The notes under the pieces are model-generated. The model saw only the letters and a program-made list of their open reading frames with translations, did no database searches and was not told where the DNA came from. The position numbers and the translations under genes were made by a program. A stretch of 64,000 nucleotides of DNA from the NCBI RefSeq assembly GCF_008329605.1, contig NZ_NPKO01000007.1:62001-126000 (forward strand). Direction: 5' to 3'. The stretch comes from Mycolicibacterium sp. P9-64 (GTDB lineage Bacteria; Actinomycetota; Actinomycetes; Mycobacteriales; Mycobacteriaceae). Positions 48,485-56,140 of the stretch are shown in pieces (within the stretch, counting starts at the first letter, position 1; the number at the start of each line of letters is the position of its first letter).

Positions 48485-49605
48485 TGGCCACCGTATCGAT
48501 CAAGGGTCTCTCGAAGTCCTTCGGGAAGACCAGGGCGGTCACCGACCTCACGGTCGACATCGCCGACGGCGAATTCTTCGTCATCCTCGGCCCCAGTGGT
48601 GCAGGCAAGACGACCACGCTGAAGTCGATCGCCGGCCTCGTCGACATCGACGAGGGTGCCGTGACCATCGGCGGAAACGACGTCACCAGGGTCGAGCCCT
48701 ACCACCGCAACGTCGCCATGGCCTTCGAGAGCTACGCGCTCTATCCGCAGAAGACGGTCAGCGAGAACCTGGCGTCTCCGCTGAAGTCCGGTCGCACCGG
48801 CAAGTACACCGACGCCCAACGCGCCGAGCGGATCGACCAGGTGACCACGACGCTCGGAATCAACGCCCTGCTCAAGCGCTTTCCCAGGGAACTGTCCAAC
48901 GGGCAACGGCAGCGCGTGGCCCTCGGCCGCGTGCTGGTGCGGCCCGCGGACGTCTACCTACTGGACGAACCGCTGAGCCACCTGGACGCCAAGCTGCGCG
49001 CTGCCATGCGTGCCGAGCTGAAGCAGCTCGGGGCGATGTCGAAGACCACGACGGTCTACGTCACCCACGACTATCAGGAGGCGCTGGCACTCGGGGACCG
49101 CATCGCCGTCCTGCGGGAGGGCGCGCTGGTGCAGATCGGCACGCCGGAGGAGATCTGGCGCCACCCTGCCGACACGTTCGTCGCGCGCGCCCTGGGTCAG
49201 CCCGAGATCAACGTCCTCGACGGCGTCGTCGACGACGGCAGGATTCGGTTGGGCAGTGACTCTGCCGCGTTCGACCTGCCGCTGCCTGCCGACGTCCGTT
49301 GTTCGACGGGCGACCGGGTGCGGGTGGGGCTGCGGCCCTGTGACGTTCACGTCGTCGGTGCCGAATCCACCTCGGCGCGGCTGACCGGCACGGTGCGGCT
49401 GGCCGAGCGGCTCGGTCGCAACGTCGAGCTGACGGTCGACGTCGGCGGCGAGCAGCTGATCGTGCTGTCGTCGGGCCGCGAGGGCGTCGGCGAGGGTTCC
49501 CGCGTGTCGATGACCGTCGCAGACAAGGACGTTCACGTCTTTGCGGCAGGCGACGGTGACACCGCACGGTTGGGTGCGGAGAAATCCCTGGAGGCAGCAC
49601 TGTGA
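48484..49605 (+). CDS. Sugar ABC transporter ATP-binding protein 1 (MalK/UgpC-like, Q-loop Glu variant)
   Basis: A 373-residue ATPase with an OB-type C-terminal regulatory domain. Walker A is GPSGAGKTT (about 36-44). The Q-loop is AMAFESYALYPQ, with Glu82 where FQSYALYP is usual. The signature is LSNGQRQRVALGR, Walker B VYLLDEPLSHLDAKLR and switch VYVTHDYQEALALGD. The C-terminal part (VRVGLRPCDVHVVGAES) is MalK-like. It energises the permease pair, probably as a heterodimer with the ATPase encoded immediately downstream (4-bp overlap), since both are atypical and complete. Confidence 0.93.
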   Translation: MATVSIKGLSKSFGKTRAVTDLTVDIADGEFFVILGPSGAGKTTTLKSIAGLVDIDEGAVTIGGNDVTRVEPYHRNVAMAFESYALYPQKTVSENLASPLKSGRTGKYTDAQRAERIDQVTTTLGINALLKRFPRELSNGQRQRVALGRVLVRPADVYLLDEPLSHLDAKLRAAMRAELKQLGAMSKTTTVYVTHDYQEALALGDRIAVLREGALVQIGTPEEIWRHPADTFVARALGQPEINVLDGVVDDGRIRLGSDSAAFDLPLPADVRCSTGDRVRVGLRPCDVHVVGAESTSARLTGTVRLAERLGRNVELTVDVGGEQLIVLSSGREGVGEGSRVSMTVADKDVHVFAAGDGDTARLGAEKSLEAAL

Positions 49606-50765
49606 TTAATTCCCCCGGTCGCTCCGCTCCTGCCCCTGGCGCGACCACCACCGCCGAACGCTCCACCACCACCGCCCAGAGCCTGGCGTTGACCGACCTG
49701 GTGAAGACCTACGCATCCCGCGGACGGGAGAGCGTCACCGCGGTCAAGGGCATCGACCTGGCGATCGAACCGGGTGAGCTGGTCGCGCTGCTCGGCCCGT
49801 CCGGCTGCGGCAAGACGACGACGCTGCGCATGATCGCCGGCCTGGAGACCGTGACCAGCGGTTCGATTCGCATCGGTGAGCGGGAGATCTCGCAGTTGCC
49901 CGCGTCCAAGCGGGGTATCGGCGTCGGGTTCGAGAGCTACGCGCTGTATCCGCCGTTGTCGGTCCGCGAGAACCTGCTGTACGGCCTGAAGGCGCGCAAG
50001 GTCAAGGGTGCCGAGCAGATGGTCGCGTCGATCAGCAAGCGGCTGGAGATGGACGATCTGCTGGAGCTGCGGCCGGCGAGCCTGTCCAGCGGTCAGAAGC
50101 AGCGCGTGGCGCTGGCGCGGGCACTGGTCAGGAACCCACCGGTACTGCTGCTGGACGAGCCGTTGAGCCATCTCGACGCCTCGGCACGCCAACGGGTTCG
50201 TCGCGAGCTCAAGGTGCTGCAGCGCGAATTCGGCTACACCACCATCGTCGTCACTCACGACCAGGTCGAGGCGTTGTCACTGGCCGACCGGCTCGCGGTG
50301 ATGGACGCGGGGGTGGTGCAACAGTTCGGCACGCCCGACGAGGTGTTCGACGATCCCGCGAACCTATTCGTCGCCCAGTTCGTCGGCGAGCCGCAGATCA
50401 ACGTGCTGCGCGGAACCGTCCGGGCCAACGACGGCCGGCTGCGCGTCGAGATCGGTTCGGGCGCAGACGCTCTGGAGACCGCCGCGACCGGGGTCGCCGA
50501 CGGTACCCGTGTCACGATCGGGATCCGTCCGCAGGACTGCACGCTGTCCACCGGGACCGGACCCGGGATCCGGTCCACCGTCGCCTATTTCGAACACCTA
50601 CTCGAGTTCGGACTGGCCACCAGCACGGTCGCCGGGGTGCAGGACGGCATCGTCGTCCAGACCCCCGGCCAGGACAGCTATGAGCCCGAACAGGAGGTCC
50701 TGGTAAACGCACCTCCCGAGCGGGTATACCTGTTCGACACCGACAGCGGGGAGCGACTGCGATGA
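49602..50765 (+). CDS. Sugar ABC transporter ATP-binding protein 2 (MalK/UgpC-like, Q-loop Glu variant)
   Basis: A 387-residue ATPase. Walker A is GPSGCGKTTT (about 65-74), the Q-loop GVGFESYALYPP has Glu111, the signature is LSSGQKQRVALAR, Walker B VLLLDEPLSHLDASAR and switch IVVTHDQVEALSLADR. The first 30 residues are Pro/Ala/Thr-rich and extra. The C-terminal regulatory domain ends ERVYLFDTDSGERLR. GTG 49602 overlaps the first ATPase stop, and the next gene overlaps by 4 bp. Two different ATPases with the same substitutions suggest an obligate ATPase heterodimer, as in GlpS/GlpT-type polyol systems. Confidence 0.93.
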   Translation: MINSPGRSAPAPGATTTAERSTTTAQSLALTDLVKTYASRGRESVTAVKGIDLAIEPGELVALLGPSGCGKTTTLRMIAGLETVTSGSIRIGEREISQLPASKRGIGVGFESYALYPPLSVRENLLYGLKARKVKGAEQMVASISKRLEMDDLLELRPASLSSGQKQRVALARALVRNPPVLLLDEPLSHLDASARQRVRRELKVLQREFGYTTIVVTHDQVEALSLADRLAVMDAGVVQQFGTPDEVFDDPANLFVAQFVGEPQINVLRGTVRANDGRLRVEIGSGADALETAATGVADGTRVTIGIRPQDCTLSTGTGPGIRSTVAYFEHLLEFGLATSTVAGVQDGIVVQTPGQDSYEPEQEVLVNAPPERVYLFDTDSGERLR

Positions 50766-52504
50766 CCAAGCTTTTCAACGATCCCGCCCGGTTCACCGAG
50801 GACATGCTCACCGGGTTCCTCGACGCCAACTCGTCGTACGTCGTGGGGGTCCCCGGCGGCGTGGTCCGGGCACGCGAGACCGCACCGGGCAAGGTGGCCG
50901 TCGTGATCGGCGGCGGGTCCGGGCACTACCCGGCGTTCTGCGGGACAGTCGGGACCGGCTTCGCCGATGGCGCAGTGGTCGGCAACATCTTCACCTCCCC
51001 GTCGGCCGAGGACGCCGCGTCGGTGGCCCGCGCCGCCCACAGTGATGCAGGCGTGCTGCTCACCACCGGCAACTACGCAGGCGACGTGATGAACTTCGGC
51101 CTCGCCGTCACCCAGTTGCGCAGCGAGGGCATCGACGCGCACTACTTCGCCGTGACCGACGACATCGCCAGCGCACCTAAGGGCGAGGAAGCCAAACGGC
51201 GGGGCATCGCAGGTGATTTCACCGTCTTCAAGTGCGCATCCGCGGCCGCAGAGGACGGACTCGATCTCGCGGGCGTCATCCGCGTCGCAGAGGCCTCCAA
51301 CGCCGCCACCCGGACCTTGGGCGTCGCGTTCGACGGTTGCACGCTGCCGGGCGCCAACGATCCGTTGTTCACGGTGCCCGACAAGCAGATGGGCGTCGGC
51401 CTCGGCATTCACGGTGAGCCCGGGGTTGCCGACGAGCCGATGCCGACGGCCTCAGATCTGGCGGCGACCCTCGTCGACGGCGTGCTCGAGGACCGTCCTG
51501 CCACCGACTCTCGGCGAATCGCCGTGATCCTCAACGGACTTGGTCGCACCAAGTACGAGGAGCTGTTCGTGGTGTGGGGCACGATGGCGCAGCTGCTGCG
51601 CGAACGCGGCTACGAGATCGTCGAGCCCGAGGTCGGCGAGCTTGTCACCAGCCTGGACATGGCGGGCTGCTCGCTGACCGTGATGTGGCTCGACGACGAG
51701 CTCGAGAAGTACTGGACCGCGCCTGCCGACACCCCGGCCTACCGCAAGGGCGTTGCGGCCACGTCCGATTCGGGTGCGCGCCGCACCGATGCCGCCGACG
51801 CAGCCGTCGTCACGCAGGATCTGGCCGGACTCGCCGACGACGACGGCCGCGTCGGAGGAGAACTCGTCGCGAGGGCGCTGGACGCGATGGCGGCGATGCT
51901 GGCCGACGCCGAGGACGAACTGGGTCGCATCGACGCCGTCGCAGGGGACGGCGACCACGGCCGCGGCATGGTCAAGGGTTCCTCGGCGGCCCGGGACGCC
52001 GCCGCAAAGGCGGTGCAGGGCGGGGCAGGCCAGGGTTCCGTACTGACTGCAGCGGGCAAGGAATGGGCGGCAAAGGCCGGCGGCACATCGGGTGTGCTGT
52101 GGGGCGCGATGCTCAGCGCACTGGGCGCACGCCTCGGCGACACCGGTCGACCGAGCTCGGAGACGGTCGGTGCGGGGATGCGCGACGGGTACGACGCGCT
52201 GGTTCGGCTCGGCGGCGCGGCGCCGGGGGACAAGACCATGCTCGATGCGCTGCTGCCGTTCGTCGACGAGCTGCAGCGCAGGGTCGAGGCCGGTGAGCCG
52301 TGGCAGCAGGCGTGGAGATCGGCCGCCGACGTTGCGACTGAGGCCGCCCGTGCCACAGCGGAATTGCGGCCCAAGGTCGGTCGGGCGCGCCCACTGGCCG
52401 AGCGCAGCGTCGGCACCGTCGACGCAGGCGCCACGTCATTGGCGATGTGCGCGCACACCGTCGCCGAGTGCTTCGTGCTGACCACCAAGGGAGACGTGTC
52501 ATGA
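50762..52504 (+). CDS. Fused DhaK-DhaL ATP-dependent kinase (DerK/LerK-like)
   Basis: A 580-residue dihydroxyacetone-kinase-family protein. The DhaK half (about 1-330) has VIGGGSGHYPAFCGTVGTGF and His217 in GIHGEPG, which forms the covalent hemiaminal with the ketose carbonyl. The DhaL half (about 370-575) has the Mg-ATP motif DAVAGDGDHGRGM, then KAGGTSGVLWGAML and GDKTMLDALLPF. In M. smegmatis tetritol catabolism such kinases phosphorylate D- or L-erythrulose. Dihydroxyacetone is the alternative substrate, but the downstream RpiB-like isomerase favours a tetrulose. The ATG at 50762 overlaps ATPase 2; the end overlaps the isomerase gene. Confidence 0.9.
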   Translation: MTKLFNDPARFTEDMLTGFLDANSSYVVGVPGGVVRARETAPGKVAVVIGGGSGHYPAFCGTVGTGFADGAVVGNIFTSPSAEDAASVARAAHSDAGVLLTTGNYAGDVMNFGLAVTQLRSEGIDAHYFAVTDDIASAPKGEEAKRRGIAGDFTVFKCASAAAEDGLDLAGVIRVAEASNAATRTLGVAFDGCTLPGANDPLFTVPDKQMGVGLGIHGEPGVADEPMPTASDLAATLVDGVLEDRPATDSRRIAVILNGLGRTKYEELFVVWGTMAQLLRERGYEIVEPEVGELVTSLDMAGCSLTVMWLDDELEKYWTAPADTPAYRKGVAATSDSGARRTDAADAAVVTQDLAGLADDDGRVGGELVARALDAMAAMLADAEDELGRIDAVAGDGDHGRGMVKGSSAARDAAAKAVQGGAGQGSVLTAAGKEWAAKAGGTSGVLWGAMLSALGARLGDTGRPSSETVGAGMRDGYDALVRLGGAAPGDKTMLDALLPFVDELQRRVEAGEPWQQAWRSAADVATEAARATAELRPKVGRARPLAERSVGTVDAGATSLAMCAHTVAECFVLTTKGDVS

Positions 52505-52971
52505 CCCCGCTACGCATCGTCGTCGGTTGTGACGACGCAGGATTCGAGTACAAGGAGTCGCTCAAGGGCGATCTGCTGGCCGACGAGCGTGTCGGGGAGG
52601 TCATCGACGTCGGCGTGAGCGCCGATGAGCACACCGCTTATCCGCACGTCGCCGTCGCGGCAGCCCGAATGGTGGCCGAGGGCAAGGCGGATCGGGCGCT
52701 ACTGGTGTGTGGCACCGGGCTCGGTGTGGCGATCAGCGCCAACAAGGTTCCCGGCATTCGCGCCGTCACCGCTCACGACAGTTTCTCGGTGGAGCGGTCG
52801 GTCCTCTCCAACAACGCCCAGGTGCTGTGCTTCGGGCAGCGGGTCGTCGGCCTCGAGCTGGCCCGGCGGCTGGCCCGCGAGTGGCTGGGCTACGAATTCG
52901 ACCCGCAAAGCGCCTCAGCGGGCAAGGTCGAGGCGATCGACGGGTACGAGTCACAGCCCTCGACCGGGTGA
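52501..52971 (+). CDS. RpiB/LacAB-family sugar-phosphate isomerase (DerI-like)
   Basis: A 156-residue isomerase of the RpiB family. It starts MTPLRIVVGCDDAGFEYKES with the substrate-binding CDDAGFE segment. The active-site Cys is in LLVCGTGLGVAISANK, and the phosphate/ring-opening region is FSVERSVLSNNAQVLCFGQR. It interconverts a ketose phosphate and an aldose phosphate; here D-erythrulose-4-phosphate to D-erythrose-4-phosphate is the inferred reaction. ATG 52501 overlaps the kinase stop (ATGA). It is the last gene of the operon, followed at once by a hairpin. Confidence 0.88.
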   Translation: MTPLRIVVGCDDAGFEYKESLKGDLLADERVGEVIDVGVSADEHTAYPHVAVAAARMVAEGKADRALLVCGTGLGVAISANKVPGIRAVTAHDSFSVERSVLSNNAQVLCFGQRVVGLELARRLAREWLGYEFDPQSASAGKVEAIDGYESQPSTG

Positions 52972-53018
52972 TTTCGGCGCGCTAACCGTCGCTGACCGCA
53001 CGAAACCGCGCCGAAATC
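52970..53018 (+). terminator. Hairpin terminator of the polyol operon
   Basis: GATTTCGGCGCG (52970-52981) and CGCGCCGAAATC (53007-53018) form a perfect 12-bp stem around 25 bases. The left arm overlaps the stop codon of the isomerase gene. The junction with the conserved Rv3027c-like gene lies just beyond, so this marks the right edge of the inserted block. Confidence 0.6.
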
Positions 53019-53121
53019 GCGATTTTCGGGGTGGGTGCGAGGGCAACTCGTCACCCAGCGTGCACGAACACGTCACGCCCTGATTGCCATCAGGCCCGAC
53101 GGCTCAGCGAACGTGCACGAC

Positions 53122-53985
53122 ATGAGCACTGCATCCGTACTCATAGCCGCAGATGAAACCGACGCCGCCGCCCCGGACGTGACCGGGCCGCGCTACACCC
53201 TGCTGTTGTCCACCGACCCAGACCTCGTCGACGCCGCACAGCGACTGCGTCACCAGGTGTTCACCTCGGAACCGGGTTTCGAGCTCAAGGGCGACTCCAG
53301 TGGCCGTGACGCCGACCGCTTCGACGAGTTCTGCGATCACCTACTGGTTCGCGAGGACACCTCCGGTGAACTGGTGGGGTGTTACCGGATGCTCCCGCCA
53401 CCCGGCGCCATCGCCGCGGGCGGCCTGTACACCGCAACGGAATTCGACGTCAGCGCGCTGGACCCGCTTCGGCCGTCGCTCGTCGAGATGGGCCGTGCCG
53501 TGGTCCGCGACGACCACCGCAACGGCGCCGTCGTTCTGCTGATGTGGGCAGGAATCCTGGCTTACCTCGATCGCTGCGGATACGACTACGTCACCGGGTG
53601 TGTGTCAGTCCCCGTTCAGGGTGGTCCCGACGAGACGCCGGGCACCCAGATCCGCGGCGTCCGCGACTTCGTCAAGCGCAGGCACGCCTCCGAATACGTC
53701 GTGCACCCGTACCGGCCGGTGACGGTGGACGGCAGGGGCCTCGAGGACATCGAACCACCTGGCCGACTGTCGGTTCCGCCACTCATGCGCGGCTATCTGC
53801 GCCTCGGTGCCCGGGTCTGCGGCGACCCGGCGCACGACCCCGACTTCGGGGTCGGAGACTTCCCCGCACTGCTGGACAAGAGCCAGGCCGACGTGCGCTA
53901 CCTCAAGCGGCTGCGGTCGGTGTCGCAGGCCGATGGAATGGCAGGGGCGATGACGTCCGGCCTGGGCGACGGAGCATCACGATGA
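53122..53985 (+). CDS. GNAT-type N-acyltransferase (OlsB-like, Rv3027c-like)
   Basis: A 287-residue acyltransferase of the acyl-ACP/CoA-dependent OlsB/hemolysin-like group. It has RYTLLLSTDPDLVDAAQRLR with HQVFTSEPGFEL, DEFCDHLLVREDTSGELVGC YRML, FDVSALDPLRPSLVEMGRAV with VRDDHRNG, and a C-terminal PPLMRGYLRLGARVCGDPAH DPDFGVGDFPALL. This last region (conserved G-A-x-V-x-G-x-P-A-x-D-x-x-F) is an OlsB hallmark. ATG 53122 is the likely start. It overlaps the next gene, a PlsC-type O-acyltransferase, by 4 bp, the same pairing as OlsB-OlsA for acyl-amino-acid lipids. Confidence 0.87.
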   Translation: MSTASVLIAADETDAAAPDVTGPRYTLLLSTDPDLVDAAQRLRHQVFTSEPGFELKGDSSGRDADRFDEFCDHLLVREDTSGELVGCYRMLPPPGAIAAGGLYTATEFDVSALDPLRPSLVEMGRAVVRDDHRNGAVVLLMWAGILAYLDRCGYDYVTGCVSVPVQGGPDETPGTQIRGVRDFVKRRHASEYVVHPYRPVTVDGRGLEDIEPPGRLSVPPLMRGYLRLGARVCGDPAHDPDFGVGDFPALLDKSQADVRYLKRLRSVSQADGMAGAMTSGLGDGASR

Positions 53986-54845
53986 GCAGTCACGCGCTGA
54001 CCGACAACCCGTGGCTGCCGCGGGCGTCCTGCGACTCGTCCTGCATCCGGTGCGACGCCTCGCACGGCTCCCGACGCGTGGTCGTCGCGGTGCGTACCTC
54101 GATCCGCATCGCGTGCGCCATGGTGATGCTTCCCGCCGCAGCACTGCTCGCGGTGCCCATGCCTGGCAAGTCGAAGGCGCAACGCATCTACTGCCGGTTG
54201 ATGTTGCGCTGCCTCGGGGTGCGAATCACGGTGTCGGGTGGCCCGATTCGCAACCTGTCCGGCGTTCTGGTGGTCAGCGGTCACGTGTCCTGGGTCGACG
54301 TGTTCACCATCGGCGCGGTCCTGCCTGGCTCGTTCGTCACGCGCGCCGACTTGGTGGACTGGCCCGCGCTGGGTTTCCTGGCCCGCCTCATGAAGGTCAT
54401 CCCGATCGAACGGGCCAACCTGCGCCGCCTGCCCGATGTGGTGCAGACCGTCGCCGACAGGCTGCGGGCCGGGCAGACCGTCGTCGCGTTCCCCGAGGGC
54501 ACCACGTGGTGCGGACTGGGCTACGGCCCGTTCCGGCCCGCCATGTTCCAGTCCGCAGTCGACGCGGGCCGTCCGGTTCAGCCGCTGCGGCTGACCTACC
54601 ACCATCGCGACGGTGCGCCGTCGACCGTGCCCGCCTTCATCGGCGACGACACGCTGATGCAGTCCGTGCGCAGGGTGATCACGGCCCGACGCACGGTGTG
54701 CCACGTGCAGGTCCAGTCACTGCAGCTGCCTGGTGACGACCGGCGCGATCTGGCCACCCGTTGCGAGTCGGCGGTACGCGGATGGGGCTCGCAAAACGAC
54801 AAGAACACGGTGCACGTCGCCGGAGGGCACGAGCTGGTCGCCTGA
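53982..54845 (+). CDS. 1-acylglycerol-phosphate-type acyltransferase (PlsC/OlsA-like, Rv3026c-like)
   Basis: A 287-residue PlsC-family O-acyltransferase. A hydrophobic segment near residues 45-58 (AMVMLPAAALLAVP) probably anchors it in the membrane. The HX4D motif is SGHVSWVDVF, followed by VIPIERANLRRLPDVV (motif II) and VAFPEGTTWCGLG (motif III). The N-terminus has a Cys-rich stretch (SCDSSCIRCDASHGS) of unclear meaning. The start ATG overlaps the GNAT gene stop (ATGA), so the two are coupled. Acceptor: lysophosphatidate or the lyso-lipid made by the partner; the latter is inference. Confidence 0.9.
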   Translation: MSSHALTDNPWLPRASCDSSCIRCDASHGSRRVVVAVRTSIRIACAMVMLPAAALLAVPMPGKSKAQRIYCRLMLRCLGVRITVSGGPIRNLSGVLVVSGHVSWVDVFTIGAVLPGSFVTRADLVDWPALGFLARLMKVIPIERANLRRLPDVVQTVADRLRAGQTVVAFPEGTTWCGLGYGPFRPAMFQSAVDAGRPVQPLRLTYHHRDGAPSTVPAFIGDDTLMQSVRRVITARRTVCHVQVQSLQLPGDDRRDLATRCESAVRGWGSQNDKNTVHVAGGHELVA

Positions 54846-54947
54846 CCGGCCGCAGCGGGTGAGGACGCCCATTCTGGGGTGGCCGTGGACGAACTGCGGT
54901 TGGTGCGATATGGCCGCCGCTGGCTCGGCCCGTAAACTGGGCGGGTT

Positions 54948-56135
54948 ATGAGCGCCGTCTACCTCGATCACGCCGCCACCACCCCGATGCACCCCGCTGC
55001 CATCGAGGCGATGACTGCGGTGCTGGCTACGGTCGGTAACGCATCGTCGCTGCATACGACGGGTCGGGCGGCCCGCAGGCGCATGGAGGAAGCGCGTGAG
55101 TCGCTGGCCCAGATGCTGGGCGCCAGGCCGTCCGAGGTGATCTTCACCGCCGGCGGTACCGAGAGCGACAATCTGGCCGTCAAGGGCATCTTCTGGGCGC
55201 GCCGCGACGCCGATCCGCGCCGCCGCAGGATCATCGCCACTCCCGTCGAGCACCACGCGGTACTCGATGCGATCGAGTGGCTTGCCGAGCACGAGCACGC
55301 CGAGGTGACGTGGCTGCCGGTCGGACCCGACGGCTCGGTCACCGCGGCCGCACTGCGCGAGGCGCTGGCAGAACACGACGACGTCGCCCTGATTTCGATC
55401 ATGTGGGCCAACAACGAGGTCGGCACCATCATGCCGATCGCGGAGCTGGCGGCCGTCGCTGCGGAGTTCGACATTCCGATGCACAGCGACGCGATCCAGG
55501 CGATCGGCCAACTGCCGGTCGACTTCGGCGCCAGCGGGCTTTCGGCGATGAGCGTGGCCGCGCACAAGTTCGGCGGCCCCACCGGTGTTGGTGCCCTGCT
55601 GTTGCGTCGTGACACCGCATGCGTGCCGCTGCTGCACGGTGGGGGACAGGAACGTGACGTCCGCTCCGGCACACCGGATGTCGCAGGCGCGGTGGCGATG
55701 GCCGCCGCTGCCCGCATCGCGGTGGACGGGCTGGACGCCTACCGGACCAAGGTCTCGGCGCTGCGGGACCGGCTGATCGATGGCGTTCTCGACGCGATCG
55801 ACGACGTCGGCGTCAACGGTGCGGTCGGCGGGCAGCGCCTACCTGGCAACGCGCACTTCACCTTCCGGGGTTGCGAGGGCGATGCGCTGCTGATGCTGCT
55901 GGACGCCAAGGGCATCGAATGCTCGACCGGCTCCGCCTGTACCGCAGGCGTCGCGCAGCCGTCACACGTCTTGATCGCGATGGGCGCCGACCCTGCCAGC
56001 GCCAGGGGATCGCTGCGACTGTCATTGGGGCACACCAGCACCGAGGCCGATGTGGACGCGGCCATTGCCGTGTTGCCCGCCGCGGTGGCACGGGCTCGGC
56101 AGGCTGCGTTGGCCAGCGCGGGCCACGGGAAGTAG
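54948..56135 (+). CDS. iscS: Cysteine desulfurase (IscS/NifS-like, Rv3025c-like)
   Basis: A 395-residue fold-type I PLP enzyme of the NifS/IscS group. It has AVYLDHAATTPMHPAAIEAM at the start, PLP-contacting His103 in EHHAVLDA, Asp in HSDAIQAIGQ, and the Schiff-base Lys207 in SVAAHKFGGPTG. The persulfide Cys331 is in ECSTGSACTAG with the short-loop SGSAC form of group I. The enzyme provides sulfur for tRNA thiolation: the adjacent mnmA follows by 5 bp. Order and function match Rv3025c-Rv3024c. Confidence 0.95.
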   Translation: MSAVYLDHAATTPMHPAAIEAMTAVLATVGNASSLHTTGRAARRRMEEARESLAQMLGARPSEVIFTAGGTESDNLAVKGIFWARRDADPRRRRIIATPVEHHAVLDAIEWLAEHEHAEVTWLPVGPDGSVTAAALREALAEHDDVALISIMWANNEVGTIMPIAELAAVAAEFDIPMHSDAIQAIGQLPVDFGASGLSAMSVAAHKFGGPTGVGALLLRRDTACVPLLHGGGQERDVRSGTPDVAGAVAMAAAARIAVDGLDAYRTKVSALRDRLIDGVLDAIDDVGVNGAVGGQRLPGNAHFTFRGCEGDALLMLLDAKGIECSTGSACTAGVAQPSHVLIAMGADPASARGSLRLSLGHTSTEADVDAAIAVLPAAVARARQAALASAGHGK

Positions 56136-56140
56136 ACGAC

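Noticed and set aside
38241..52971. Prophage or integrative element
   Set aside because: No integrase, transposase, tRNA junction, terminal repeats or composition change; the genes are ordinary metabolic genes.
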